From assembly GCA_964443845.1 (NCBI GenBank), contig CAYUFA010000007.1:1-64000 (forward strand): a stretch of 64,000 bases of DNA. Reading direction: 5' to 3'. Within the stretch, counting starts at the first letter, position 1. The number at the start of each line of letters is the position of its first letter. The translations under genes and the position numbers were made by a program. This DNA comes from UBA9214 sp964443845 (GTDB lineage Bacteria > Pseudomonadota > Gammaproteobacteria > UBA9214). The notes beneath the pieces are model-generated. The model did no database searches and was not told where the DNA came from. It saw only the letters and a list, made by a program, of their open reading frames with translations. Shown piece by piece: positions 26,803 through 35,711 of this stretch.

Positions 26803-27762
26803 ATGAATCTCAATTTCCTGGAATTCGAACAGCCGATCGCCGAACTCGAGGCGAAAATCGACGAGTTGCACTACGTCAGCGGGGAGTCCGAAATCAACAT
26901 CAGCGAGGAGGTCGACAAGCTCAAGGCGAAGAGCCGCGCGCTGACCGAGTCCATCTTCGCGAATCTCACGCCCTGGCAGATTTCCCAGCTGGCCAGGCAC
27001 CCGCAACGTCCGTATTGCATGGATTACATTATCCGGCTGTTCACCGGCTTCGAGGAACTGCACGGGGACCGTCATTTCGGTAATGATCACGCCATCGTGG
27101 GCGGTGTGGCACGGCTGGACGGTACGCCGGTCATGGTCATCGGCCAGCAGAAGGGGCGTGACACCCGGGAAAAGCTGCTGCGCAACTTCGGCATGCCACG
27201 ACCCGAAGGCTATCGCAAGGCACTGCGCCTGATGCAGATGGCCGAACGTTTCGGGTTGCCGGTGCTGACCTTCATCGATACGCCCGGTGCCTATCCCGGC
27301 ATCGGCGCCGAGGAGCGGGGCCAGAGCGAGGCGATCGCGCGCAACCTGCTGGTGATGGCGCGCTTGCGTACCCCTGTCATCTGTACCGTGATCGGGGAGG
27401 GTGGATCCGGAGGTGCACTCGCGATCGGCGTCGGCGACCAGACCCTGATGCTGCAGTACAGCACCTATTCGGTGATCTCTCCGGAAGGTTGCGCCTCGAT
27501 CCTGTGGAAGAGCGCGGACAAGGCAGCGGACGCCGCCGAGGCCCTCGGCATCACCTCGGCACGCCTGAGCGAACTGGGGCTGGTCGACCGGGTGATCGCA
27601 GAGCCGCTGGGTGGCGCCCATCGCGACGTGGATACGGCCGCCGAAAACATCCGCAAGGTGCTGAAGGAATGCCTGCGCAAGCTCAGCGGCAAGTCCCTCG
27701 ACAAGCTTGTCGAACAACGCTACAAGCGCCTGATGGCGTATGGTCAGTTCACCGAACGCTAG
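26803..27762 (+). CDS. accA: acetyl-CoA carboxylase carboxyltransferase subunit alpha
   Basis: 319-residue half of the biotin-dependent carboxyltransferase producing malonyl-CoA for fatty acid synthesis; works with AccD, which is not in this window. MNLNFLEFEQPIAELEAKID is the standard N-terminus. The crotonase-like core has GGVARLDGTPVMVIGQQKGRDT, FIDTPGAYPGIGAEERGQSEAI and GEGGSGGALAIGVGD. The open frame extends 56 codons upstream, but that part is unrelated to the family. dnaE-accA-tilS order is the usual gammaproteobacterial one. Confidence 0.97.
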   Translation: MNLNFLEFEQPIAELEAKIDELHYVSGESEINISEEVDKLKAKSRALTESIFANLTPWQISQLARHPQRPYCMDYIIRLFTGFEELHGDRHFGNDHAIVGGVARLDGTPVMVIGQQKGRDTREKLLRNFGMPRPEGYRKALRLMQMAERFGLPVLTFIDTPGAYPGIGAEERGQSEAIARNLLVMARLRTPVICTVIGEGGSGGALAIGVGDQTLMLQYSTYSVISPEGCASILWKSADKAADAAEALGITSARLSELGLVDRVIAEPLGGAHRDVDTAAENIRKVLKECLRKLSGKSLDKLVEQRYKRLMAYGQFTER

Positions 27763-27793
27763 GAGCCAGTCCGGTTGCTGTACCGGACGCCGC

Positions 27794-29161
27794 ATGTTTG
27801 CACCGGAAATCCTGCTCCGTCACCTGCTGGTCTGGCCGCGGCCTGCCGGTTACGTGGTGGCCTACAGTGGCGGGATGGATTCCCATGTCCTGCTCGACGC
27901 GCTGGTCCGCCTGCGCGCACGCCTTGGCGTGCCGGTCCTGGCGGTGCACGTCAATCACGGTTTGCAACCCGCGGCGGGGGCATGGCAGGCACATTGCGCT
28001 GCCGTGTGCCATGCCCTGTGCGTACCGCTGACGCAGCTGAGCGTCGACGCAGGCGCGCAGCGGGGCGAGAGTCCGGAGGCGGCGGCGCGTACCGCCCGTT
28101 ACCGCGCGCTGCGTGCCTGGATGCCGGCCGGGTATGGCCTGCTCACGGCACAGCATCGCGATGACCAGGCCGAGACCGTGCTGTTGCAACTGCTGCGCGG
28201 CAGCGGCGTGCATGGCCTGGCCGCCATGCCGGAATACAGTGCCTTCGGCCCGGGACACCTGTTACGGCCGTTGCTGGCCTGTACCCGCGGCGAGCTGCGC
28301 CGCTACGCACGGCAGCAGGGACTGCGCTGGGTCGAGGATCCCAGTAACCGGGATACGGCGTTGACTCGGAACTTTCTGCGCCAGCGCATTTTCCCCTCCT
28401 TGCAGGAGCGCTGGCCGCAGGTCAGCACCAGTCTGGCACGCAGCGCCACGAACCAGGCCGAAGCGGCGCAGTTGCTGGATGAAGTGGCCGCCGGGGACCT
28501 TGCGGGGCTGGACGGGGGCGACGGGTCGTTGCGGGTGCCCGTGCTGGCGCAGCTGACGCCGGCACGCCGGCGCAATGCCCTGCGGGGCTGGCTGCGCGCT
28601 GCCACCGGTGCTGCCCCCTCGCGTGCGGTGCTGGACCGGGTCGTCCGGGACCTGACAGAAAGCCGGATGGACGCGGAACCGTGCGTGCGCTGGGGCGACT
28701 TCGAACTGCGCCGCTACCGCACTCGGCTGTACCTGTTGCGCCGGGCACCGGCCGCCGGGCCGCGGCCGTCCGTGTGCTGGTCCATGACGGGGCCGCTGGT
28801 GCTGCCGGCCGGCCTGGGCACGCTGCGGGTCCGTGCCGTAGCGGGGCAGGGTATCCGTACCAGCCTGGTGCCGGCGCGCGGTGTGCAGGTGTGCTGGCGC
28901 CGGGGCGGGGAGCTGTGCCGGCCGGCCGGGCGTGGTCATCACCATGCACTGCGCAAGCTGTTCCAGGAACAGGGTGTGCCGCCCTGGGAACGCGAGCGTA
29001 TTCCCTTGATCTTTATCGACGGTCAGCTGGCCGCGGTGACCGGGCTGTGGACCTGTGAACCCTGCCAGGCGCGTGCCGGCGAGCCGGGGCTGCAGGTACA
29101 CTGGGAGAAACCGGCACTGCAGGTGCCGGCGGTGCAGGCCGGACCTGCCGGCGGCAATTGA
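27794..29161 (+). CDS. tilS: tRNA(Ile)-lysidine synthase
   Basis: 455-residue enzyme that modifies C34 of the AUA-decoding tRNA-Ile. The N-type PP-loop is VVAYSGGMDSHVLLDAL at about residues 20-36. The catalytic domain contains TAQHRDDQAETVLLQLLRGS and RPLLACTRGELRRYA, and two C-terminal TilS domains follow, with the terminal KLFQEQGVPPWERERIPLI typical. ATG at 27794 begins MFAPEILLRHLL. A short hairpin (GTCCGG...CCGGAC, 27769-27788) sits between accA and this gene. Confidence 0.95.
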   Translation: MFAPEILLRHLLVWPRPAGYVVAYSGGMDSHVLLDALVRLRARLGVPVLAVHVNHGLQPAAGAWQAHCAAVCHALCVPLTQLSVDAGAQRGESPEAAARTARYRALRAWMPAGYGLLTAQHRDDQAETVLLQLLRGSGVHGLAAMPEYSAFGPGHLLRPLLACTRGELRRYARQQGLRWVEDPSNRDTALTRNFLRQRIFPSLQERWPQVSTSLARSATNQAEAAQLLDEVAAGDLAGLDGGDGSLRVPVLAQLTPARRRNALRGWLRAATGAAPSRAVLDRVVRDLTESRMDAEPCVRWGDFELRRYRTRLYLLRRAPAAGPRPSVCWSMTGPLVLPAGLGTLRVRAVAGQGIRTSLVPARGVQVCWRRGGELCRPAGRGHHHALRKLFQEQGVPPWERERIPLIFIDGQLAAVTGLWTCEPCQARAGEPGLQVHWEKPALQVPAVQAGPAGGN

Positions 29162-29235
29162 GGTGTCTGCGCCATTCTGGTAACTTGTTCTCCCGTCCTG
29201 CGGCTGGCGGGTCGCACACGGTTTCCAGGTAATCC

Positions 29236-30897
29236 ATGACCCGATTCATCTTCATCACCGGCGGTGTCGTGTCCTCCTTGGGCAAAGGCATCGCATCGGC
29301 GTCACTGGGCACATTGCTGGAAACCCGCGCCCTCAAGGTCACGCTGCTGAAACTCGATCCCTATATCAACGTCGATCCGGGCACCATGAGCCCGTTCCAG
29401 CACGGCGAGGTGTTCGTCACCAACGACGGCGCCGAGACCGACCTCGACCTGGGCCATTACGAGCGCTTCGTCCGCACGACCATGACGAAGGACAACAATT
29501 TCACCACCGGCCAGATCTACGAGAGCGTGATCCGCAAGGAGCGGCGCGGGGATTACCTCGGCGCGACCGTGCAGGTGATCCCGCACATCACCGACGAGAT
29601 CAAGGAAAGCATCCACAAGGGGGCCGGTGATGCCGACATCGCCATGGTGGAAATCGGCGGCACCGTGGGCGACATCGAGTCGTTGCCGTTCCTCGAGGCG
29701 ATCCGCCAGATGGGCGTGGAACTGGGACGGGAGCGCACCCTGTACATGCACCTGACACTGGTGCCGTACATTGCCGCCTCGGGCGAGATCAAGACCAAGC
29801 CGACCCAGCACTCGGTCAAGGAACTGCGCTCCATCGGTATCCAGCCGGATATCCTGCTGTGCCGTTCCGACCGGCCACTGCCGCCGTCCGAGCGCCGCAA
29901 GGTGGCGCTGTTCACCAACGTCGAGGAACGCGCGGTGATTTCGGCGGTCGACGTCGACAGCATCTACAAGATCCCGTTGTTGCTGCACGATCAGCACCTG
30001 GACGACATCGTGGTGGAGAAGATGCACATCGATTGCCAGCCCGCCGACCTGTCCGAGTGGCAGCAGGTGGTGGCCGGCATCGAGCGCCAGGAAGGCGAGG
30101 TCACCATCGCCATGGTCGGCAAGTACATCGACCTGACCGAATCCTACAAGTCCCTGTCGGAAGCACTGATCCACGCGGGCATCCACACGCGCACCCGGGT
30201 CAACATCCGCTACGTCGATTCCGAGAGCATCGAGGTGAGCGGCACCGGTATCCTGGCCGGTGCCCACGCCATCCTCGTACCCGGCGGATTCGGCGAGCGC
30301 GGTGTCGAGGGCAAGATCGCGGCGGTCCGCTATGCGCGCGAGCACCATGTTCCCTACCTCGGTATCTGTCTCGGCATGCAGGTCGCCGTCATCGAGTTCG
30401 CGCGCGACGTGGCCGGGCTGGAGGGGGCGCATTCCACGGAATTCAACAGGAGCACGCCCCACCCGGTCATCGCACTGATCACCGAGTGGCAGCGCGAGGA
30501 CGGGGGCCGCGAGGTGCGCAGCGAGCACTCCGACCTCGGCGGCACCATGCGCCTGGGCGGGCAGAAATGCCGGCTGCTGCCCGGCACCCTGGCCCACCGG
30601 TTGTACGGTCGTGACGTCATTACCGAGCGCCACCGGCATCGCTACGAGTTCAACAACAATTACCGCGCCGTACTGGAACAGCACGGACTGATCCTGTCCG
30701 GCACCTCGCTGGACGGCAAGCTGGTGGAAGTCGTCGAGCTGGCCGACCATCCGTGGTTCTTCGGCTGCCAGTTCCATCCCGAGTTTACCTCCACCCCGCG
30801 CGATGGGCATCCGCTGTTCACCGGTTTCGTCGAGGCGGCCATGGCCAGCAAGAGCGGGACGCTGGAACCGCTGGCGGCCGCCGGCGCAGATGTCTGA
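29236..30897 (+). CDS. pyrG: CTP synthase
   Basis: 553-residue amidoligase making CTP from UTP, ATP and glutamine. The N-terminal synthetase domain starts TRFIFITGGVVSSLGKGI. The C-terminal class I glutamine amidotransferase has the nucleophile in YLGICLGMQVAVIE and the His/Glu pair in FGCQFHPEFTS. Length is normal for the family. Order tilS-pyrG-kdsA matches gammaproteobacteria in which enolase would come next but one. Confidence 0.98.
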   Translation: MTRFIFITGGVVSSLGKGIASASLGTLLETRALKVTLLKLDPYINVDPGTMSPFQHGEVFVTNDGAETDLDLGHYERFVRTTMTKDNNFTTGQIYESVIRKERRGDYLGATVQVIPHITDEIKESIHKGAGDADIAMVEIGGTVGDIESLPFLEAIRQMGVELGRERTLYMHLTLVPYIAASGEIKTKPTQHSVKELRSIGIQPDILLCRSDRPLPPSERRKVALFTNVEERAVISAVDVDSIYKIPLLLHDQHLDDIVVEKMHIDCQPADLSEWQQVVAGIERQEGEVTIAMVGKYIDLTESYKSLSEALIHAGIHTRTRVNIRYVDSESIEVSGTGILAGAHAILVPGGFGERGVEGKIAAVRYAREHHVPYLGICLGMQVAVIEFARDVAGLEGAHSTEFNRSTPHPVIALITEWQREDGGREVRSEHSDLGGTMRLGGQKCRLLPGTLAHRLYGRDVITERHRHRYEFNNNYRAVLEQHGLILSGTSLDGKLVEVVELADHPWFFGCQFHPEFTSTPRDGHPLFTGFVEAAMASKSGTLEPLAAAGADV

Positions 30898-30927
30898 GCC
30901 CGGGCTCGCCGGCACACGGATGCCTGC

Positions 30928-31767
30928 ATGAAACTCTGTCACTTCGAGGCCGGCCTGGATCAGCCGTTGTTCCTGATCGCCGGCCCCTGCGTCATCGAGA
31001 GCGAGGCGCTGGCCATCGACACGGCCGGGCAACTGAAGGAGATGACCGATGCGCTCGGGATTCCGTTTATCTACAAGTCTTCCTTCGACAAGGCGAACCG
31101 TTCCTCGCACATGAGCTTTCGCGGCCCGGGCCTGGAGGAGGGCCTGCGCATCCTCGCGGCTGTGCAGGACCAGATCGGGGTGCCGGTCCTGACCGATGTA
31201 CACGAAGACACGCCGCTGGCGGAAGTCGCCGCCGTGGTGGACGTGCTGCAGACGCCGGCCTTCCTGTGCCGGCAGACCAACTTCATCCAGAACGTCGCGC
31301 GCCAGGGCAAACCGGTCAATATCAAGAAGGGCCAGTTCCTGTCGCCGTGGGACATGAAGAACGTGGCCGACAAGGCACTGGCAACCGGTAACGCACAGAT
31401 CATGGTCTGCGAGCGCGGTGCGTCGTTCGGCTACAACAACCTGGTATCCGACATGCGCGCGCTCGCCGTCATGCGCAACTGCGGGGTGCCGGTGGTATTC
31501 GATGCCACGCACTCGGTGCAGTTGCCGGGCGGCCAGGGCGACCGCTCCGGCGGCCAGCGCGAGTTCGTGCCGGTGCTGGCGCGGGCCGCCGTCGCGGCCG
31601 GGATCTCGGGACTGTTCATGGAGACCCACCCCGATCCCGCCCGGGCGCTGAGCGACGGCCCGAATGCCTGGCCGCTCGGGGACCTGCGCGACCTGCTGGT
31701 GATCCTGCAGGCCATCGACGCGACCGTAAAGTCCACCGAGCTGGCGGAGAACCGGTTTCTGCAATGA
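30928..31767 (+). CDS. kdsA: 3-deoxy-D-manno-octulosonate 8-phosphate synthase
   Basis: 279-residue TIM-barrel enzyme condensing arabinose 5-phosphate with PEP to give KDO 8-phosphate for the LPS inner core. LIAGPCVIESE near residue 15, IYKSSFDKANRSS, the GQFLSPWDMKNVA segment and FDATHSVQLPGGQGDRSGGQ are conserved. It uses PEP, the product of enolase, and in many genomes is next to eno; here a collapsed eno follows 52 bases later. Confidence 0.97.
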   Translation: MKLCHFEAGLDQPLFLIAGPCVIESEALAIDTAGQLKEMTDALGIPFIYKSSFDKANRSSHMSFRGPGLEEGLRILAAVQDQIGVPVLTDVHEDTPLAEVAAVVDVLQTPAFLCRQTNFIQNVARQGKPVNIKKGQFLSPWDMKNVADKALATGNAQIMVCERGASFGYNNLVSDMRALAVMRNCGVPVVFDATHSVQLPGGQGDRSGGQREFVPVLARAAVAAGISGLFMETHPDPARALSDGPNAWPLGDLRDLLVILQAIDATVKSTELAENRFLQ

Positions 31768-31818
31768 TTAATGAAGTTTCCTGGAATATTACATAACTGG
31801 CTGTAATGCTGGGTTAAA

Positions 31819-32226
31819 GTGTCGGAGATCACCGGTATGCGCGGACGTGAAATCCTGGATTCGCAGGGCAACCCCAGCATCGAGGCGGACAGCATGCTCG
31901 AGTCCGGCGTCCGGGGACGCGCGCCGATCCCGTGCGGCGCCTCGACCGGTGCCCGCGCAGCGATGGAACTGCGGGATGCTGACCGGGGCCGCTATGGCGG
32001 CCAGGGCGTCCTGCACGGGCGCGGGCTGAACACGTCGGTCGGCGACGAGGGTGGTATGGCTCCCGGCCTGTCTGCCAACGAGGCCGCCATCGGGATGATC
32101 CTCGAGGCCGTCACACAGGCCGGATTTGCCGCAGCCTCCGGGTTCCACGGGGACGACAGGTACGTGCCGGCCGCGGATGGGCGCGCCTTCACGACCGATG
32201 CGTTCACCGGCCGCCTGGCCGGCTGA
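31819..32226 (+). pseudogene. eno: collapsed enolase (eno) remnant, reading frame still open
   Basis: A 135-codon open frame starting GTG in the slot between kdsA and ftsB where eno normally lies. Residues 1-63 match the enolase N-terminus (GREILDSQGNPSIEAD, PCGASTGARAAMELRD). The next residues jump to the middle of the enzyme (LNTSVGDEGGMAPGL), losing roughly 130 residues. After AVTQAGF about ten more are missing, including the Asp metal ligand expected in the LAMDC-like motif. The frame stops soon after AFTTDAFTG, so the other two metal ligands and the catalytic Lys are absent. It cannot be an active enolase of about 430 residues. All losses kept frame. Whether it is translated or functional is unknown. 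Confidence 0.85.
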
Positions 32227-32269
32227 ACTTCCCTGCCAGCAGGCGAGGTGCCCGAACCCGGCGTATGCA

Positions 32270-32539
32270 ATGAACAGGCTAGTCATCGTGTTGCTCCTGC
32301 TGCTGGTCTACCTGCAGTACCGTCTGTGGTTCGGTGACGGCAACCTGCCGGATGTGTGGCAGCTGCACCGTGAGGTGGAGGCGCAGCGCGCAGAAAATGT
32401 CCGCCTGCGGGAACGCAACGACGCGCTCAATGCCGAGGTGCTCGATCTGCAACAGGGTCATGATGCCATCGAGGAGCGCGCGCGCGAGGATCTGGGCATG
32501 ATCCGCCACGGCGAAACCTTCTACCAGATCGTGGAATAG
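32270..32539 (+). CDS. ftsB: cell division protein FtsB
   Basis: 89-residue bitopic divisome protein. One transmembrane helix at residues 3-17 (RLVIVLLLLLVYLQY) is followed by RLWFGDGNLPDVW and a periplasmic coiled coil (about 30-70, AENVRLRERNDALNAEV). The short C-terminus AREDLGMIRHGETFYQIVE is typical and contacts FtsL/FtsQ. The ATG at 32270 lies 43 bases after the enolase remnant. ispD follows, giving the conserved eno-ftsB-ispD context. Confidence 0.93.
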   Translation: MNRLVIVLLLLLVYLQYRLWFGDGNLPDVWQLHREVEAQRAENVRLRERNDALNAEVLDLQQGHDAIEERAREDLGMIRHGETFYQIVE

Positions 32540-32604
32540 GGCGGCGACCGGCGCTGCGCGGTTTGCCACTGCCCTGAAAGCGAACCGCTGACAGCTTGAT
32601 ACCT

Positions 32605-33330
32605 ATGACGAGCGCAACGACGCGAGACAGAACGAGGTACTGGGCGGTGGTGCCCGCTGCCGGCACGGGTGCCCGCATGGGGAGTGTCGTGCCCAAGCAG
32701 TACCTGCAACTGGGTGACCGGGTCGTGCTGGACCACTGCCTGGGCGCCCTGCTGGCCTGTCCGTGGCTCAGCGGCATCGTCGTGGCGGTGGCCGCCGACG
32801 ACCCGTACTGGCCGGCGACGCACGTGCGCTATCGCGCACGCGGCGTGCACGCCGTGACCGGCGGGGAAGAGCGCTGTCACTCGGTGCTGCGTGCCCTCGA
32901 TCACCTCGCCGGCATGGCGGATGACCGTGACCGGGTGCTGGTACACGACGCGGCCCGGCCGTGTGTACGCGTGGCTGACATCGAGCGGCTGATCACGCAG
33001 GTCGGCGATGATGAGAACGGCGGGCTGCTGGCCATCCCGGTCACCGATACCCTCAAGCGCTCTGCCGCGGGCGACCGGGTCGGTGCCACGGTGGACCGCA
33101 CCTGCCTGTGGCGGGCGCTGACCCCGCAACTGTTCCGGATCGACCTGTTGCGTGCCGCGCTCGAAGCCACGCTGTGCAGCGGCCTGGCGGTGACGGACGA
33201 TGCGGCGGCCATGGAGCATGCCGGATATGCACCGCTGCTGGTGCACGGGGCGAGCGACAATATCAAGATCACCGTAGCGGACGACCTGGCCCTGGCGCAG
33301 TTCTACCTGCAGGCGCGGCGGGAGTCATGA
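32605..33330 (+). CDS. ispD: 2-C-methyl-D-erythritol 4-phosphate cytidylyltransferase
   Basis: 241-residue MEP-pathway enzyme forming CDP-ME from MEP and CTP. The CTP-binding glycine-rich loop WAVVPAAGTGARMGS and its QYLQLGDRVVLDH continuation, VLVHDAARPCV, and the DDAAAMEHAGYAP region are all present. ATG at 32605 is preferred; an in-frame TTG lies three codons earlier. Its stop overlaps the ispF start (ATGA). Confidence 0.96.
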   Translation: MTSATTRDRTRYWAVVPAAGTGARMGSVVPKQYLQLGDRVVLDHCLGALLACPWLSGIVVAVAADDPYWPATHVRYRARGVHAVTGGEERCHSVLRALDHLAGMADDRDRVLVHDAARPCVRVADIERLITQVGDDENGGLLAIPVTDTLKRSAAGDRVGATVDRTCLWRALTPQLFRIDLLRAALEATLCSGLAVTDDAAAMEHAGYAPLLVHGASDNIKITVADDLALAQFYLQARRES

Positions 33331-33797
33331 GGATCGGCCAGGGCATCGACGTACATGCGTTCCGGGCGGGCGGCACCCTGGTGCTCGGCGGGGTGGCCAT
33401 ACCCTGCGACCGCAGCCTGGAAGCGCATTCCGACGGTGACGTGCTGTTGCATGCCCTGTGCGATGCCCTGCTGGGCGCGGCCGGGCTGGGGGACATCGGC
33501 CGGCACTTTCCGCCGGGCAACCCGGAGTGGCGTGCGATCGACAGTCGTATCCTGCTGCGCCGGAGCCTGGCCATGGTCATGGACGGGGGGTACCGGGTGG
33601 TGAATGCCGACCTGACCGTGGTGGCACAGGAACCGCGGCTGGCCCCCTTCACCGGCGCAATGCGCGAGAACATCCGCACGGACCTCGGGATCGCCGCAGA
33701 GCGGGTCAACATCAAGGCGACCACCTCCGAGTATCTCGGCTTTACCGGGCGCGGCGAGGGTATCGCGGCCTTTGCCGTGGTCCTGCTGGAAGACTGA
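33327..33797 (+). CDS. ispF: 2-C-methyl-D-erythritol 2,4-cyclodiphosphate synthase
   Basis: 156-residue trimeric zinc enzyme of the MEP pathway. Metal site GIDVHAF near the N-terminus, SDGDVLLHALCDALLGAAG, and the C-terminal KATTSEYLGFTGRGEGI are intact. Starts ATGA-coupled to ispD, so consecutive pathway enzymes are co-expressed (IspE, the intervening step, is elsewhere). The long upstream open frame is inside ispD and is ignored. Confidence 0.96.
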   Translation: MRIGQGIDVHAFRAGGTLVLGGVAIPCDRSLEAHSDGDVLLHALCDALLGAAGLGDIGRHFPPGNPEWRAIDSRILLRRSLAMVMDGGYRVVNADLTVVAQEPRLAPFTGAMRENIRTDLGIAAERVNIKATTSEYLGFTGRGEGIAAFAVVLLED

Positions 33798-33837
33798 GTG
33801 GTGCGCTCCGCCACCCACCCGGTTCCACCACTCCCGC

Positions 33838-34950
33838 GTGCCTGCCGTGCCGGCCACTGACCGGGCGCAGGCCGCGGCGCTGGCACCGGCCCGTGCCTGG
33901 GGCGGGCCTGCCGCCCGGGCCGTGCTGCGCCGCCAGCCGGAAGACTTCCAGGTCCGCGAACTGCCCCTGCTGGAACCGCAGGGCAGTGGCGAGCATGTCT
34001 GGTTGTGGATTACCAAGCGCGGGGAAAACACCACGCACGTGGCCGGGTTGCTGGCACAACATGCCGGTGTGCATCCGCGTGCCGTCAGCTATGCCGGTCT
34101 GAAGGACCGCCACGCAGTCACCACGCAGTGGTTCTCGGTACACCTGCCCGGGGGCGCCGAACCGGACTGGCGTGCGCTGAATTCGGATGCCGTCACGGTC
34201 CAGCGCCACGCGCGCCATGGCCGCAAGCTGCAGCGAGGGGCATTGCGCGGCAACGCCTTCCGCATCACGCTGCACGAGGTGGACGGTGACCGCGCCGGCC
34301 TGGAATCCCTGCTCGAGCGGGTGCACGCCGGCGGTGTCCCGAATTACTTTGGCGAACAGCGTTTCGGGATCGCCGGCAGTAACCTGGATACCGCCCTGCA
34401 GCTGTTCCGGAACCCGCGCATGCGCCTGTCGCGCAACCGGCGCAGCCTGGCGCTGTCGGCGGCCCGTTCCCTGCTGTTCAACGCGGTGCTGGCGCAGCGC
34501 GTCCGGGACGGCAACTGGAACCGGGCCGTGCCGGGCGATGCCATGCAGCTTGATGGCAGCCACAGTTTTTTCCTGGCCGGCGCGGAGGATCCAGGGCTGG
34601 TTGCCCGGTTGCGGGCCATGGACATCCATCCGACCGGCCCGTTGCACGGCGCCGGTGACAGCCCGGTGCAGGAGGCCTGCCGGGAACTGGAAACCGCCGT
34701 GCTGGCCGATTTCGATGCGTTCCGCGCCGGGCTGGCCGGCGCCGGCCTGCGGCAGGAACGCCGTGCCCTGCGCGTACGGGTGCAGGACCTGTCGTGGCAC
34801 TGGCCTGGAGCGGACGAGCTGGTGCTGGAATTCAGCCTCCCGGCGGGGAGCTATGCCACCGGCGTGTTGCGTGAGCTGGTGGAAACCGGGCCGGCAGTCC
34901 GGCCTCCGGCGTTCCCCTCCGTGCGCGGGACGGCGGGGTGCGGCGCCTGA
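33838..34950 (+). CDS. truD: tRNA pseudouridine(13) synthase TruD
   Basis: 370-residue pseudouridine synthase acting on U13 of tRNA-Glu. The catalytic Asp motif YAGLKDRHAVTTQWFS and the N-terminal FQVRELPLLEPQGSGEHVWLWI-type segment (FQVRELPLLEPQGSGEH here) mark the family. The TRUD insertion domain occupies about residues 150-300, and VPNYFGEQRFG is typical. Start is GTG at 33838 or a second in-frame GTG at 33847; both avoid the unrelated upstream sequence overlapping ispF. Follows ispF by 40 bases. Confidence 0.94.
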   Translation: MPAVPATDRAQAAALAPARAWGGPAARAVLRRQPEDFQVRELPLLEPQGSGEHVWLWITKRGENTTHVAGLLAQHAGVHPRAVSYAGLKDRHAVTTQWFSVHLPGGAEPDWRALNSDAVTVQRHARHGRKLQRGALRGNAFRITLHEVDGDRAGLESLLERVHAGGVPNYFGEQRFGIAGSNLDTALQLFRNPRMRLSRNRRSLALSAARSLLFNAVLAQRVRDGNWNRAVPGDAMQLDGSHSFFLAGAEDPGLVARLRAMDIHPTGPLHGAGDSPVQEACRELETAVLADFDAFRAGLAGAGLRQERRALRVRVQDLSWHWPGADELVLEFSLPAGSYATGVLRELVETGPAVRPPAFPSVRGTAGCGA

Positions 34951-34957
34951 ATCCGCC

Positions 34958-35004
34958 GGCCCGGGGTGGTGCCGGACGGTTCCGGTACCCGGCAGCCCCG
35001 GGCC
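34958..35004. repeat. long GC-rich stem-loop between converging truD and smr genes
   Basis: GGCCCGGGG (34958-34966) pairs perfectly with CCCCGGGCC (34996-35004). Inside it TGCCGG (34970-34975) pairs with CCGGCA (34989-34994), extending the stem to about 15 pairs with small internal loops. It fills the gap between convergent genes. No T-run follows on either strand, so it may act as an mRNA 3' stabiliser or Rho-assisted bidirectional terminator; that role is inferred. Confidence 0.6.
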
Positions 35005-35028
35005 GTTACGCGCGGCGTTCCCGGCCGT

Positions 35029-35577
35029 TCACTCCCGGTGCGTGCGCAGCAGCACGTACACGGCACCGGTGCCGCCGTCGCGCAACTGCGCGGAGTGGAA
35101 GGCAAGCACGGCAGGGTGCTGGCGCAGCCAGGTGTTGACGCGGTTTTTCAGTACCGGTACGTCGGCGGCACTGCCGTACCCCTTGCCATGTATGATGCAT
35201 ACGTGGCGTAACCGGCGGTCCTGGCACTGTGCCATGAACACGGTCAGGGCCAGGCGCGCCTGTGCCGTGGTCATGCCGTGCAGGTCGAGTTCTGCCTGGT
35301 TGCGGAACCGGCCACGCCGCAGCTGCTGCAGCTGTCTTTGCTGCACGCCCGTGCGCGCGAACCGCAGGTGGTCAGCGCTCCCCGCGGAGGGTTCCCCGCC
35401 ATGGTCGGAAAGCCGGTCGGGGACTTCCCGGTAAAGCGGTTGCTCGTGTCGATGCGGGCGCGCTGGCGGCGCCTTGTGCGGGGCCGTGACGCGGTCGTGG
35501 TGGATGCGCCGGACCGGACCGACACTGCGCCGGAATTCCTCGATCTCCTCGGGGCTGGGTTTTCCGGGTCTGTTCAT
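35029..35577 (-). CDS. Smr-domain protein
   Basis: 182-residue protein with a basic, disordered N-terminal half (about 1-85) and a C-terminal Smr domain. The domain begins ELDLHGMTTAQARLALTVF and contains CIIHGKGYGSAADVPVLKN and LRDGGTGAVYVLL, the LDLH, HGKG and GGxGA signatures of Smr/MutS2-type nucleases. Stand-alone Smr proteins of this size are common in gammaproteobacteria and some act on mRNA or tRNA-related substrates; no specific role can be assigned here. Divergent from surE. Confidence 0.9.
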   Translation of the reverse strand: MNRPGKPSPEEIEEFRRSVGPVRRIHHDRVTAPHKAPPARPHRHEQPLYREVPDRLSDHGGEPSAGSADHLRFARTGVQQRQLQQLRRGRFRNQAELDLHGMTTAQARLALTVFMAQCQDRRLRHVCIIHGKGYGSAADVPVLKNRVNTWLRQHPAVLAFHSAQLRDGGTGAVYVLLRTHRE

Positions 35578-35646
35578 GGTCGCGATACCGTGCGTGGGTC
35601 AGCACACCCTACCGGCATGATCCCCGGGGTGCAAGGGGACTATGAG

Positions 35647-35675
35647 TGTCTTGCAACAACCTGAGACCGTATACT
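35647..35675 (+). promoter_or_regulatory. candidate promoter of the surE-pcm-yqaA-nlpD run
   Basis: TATACT at 35670-35675 is a good -10; the hexamer 17 bases upstream (TGTCTT, 35647-35652) is a weak -35. It lies 36 bases before the surE ATG. Confidence 0.4.
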
Positions 35676-35711
35676 AGGCAGCCGGTTCCGGGTAGGTGGT
35701 CATGAGGCGCG

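Noticed and set aside
27769..27788. Hairpin GTCCGG/CCGGAC between accA and tilS as terminator
   Set aside because: Short six-pair stem with no T-run; insufficient for an intrinsic terminator call.
29302..31764. 820-codon open frame antisense to pyrG and kdsA
   Set aside because: Spans two well-identified genes and the gap between them, with shadow-type composition.
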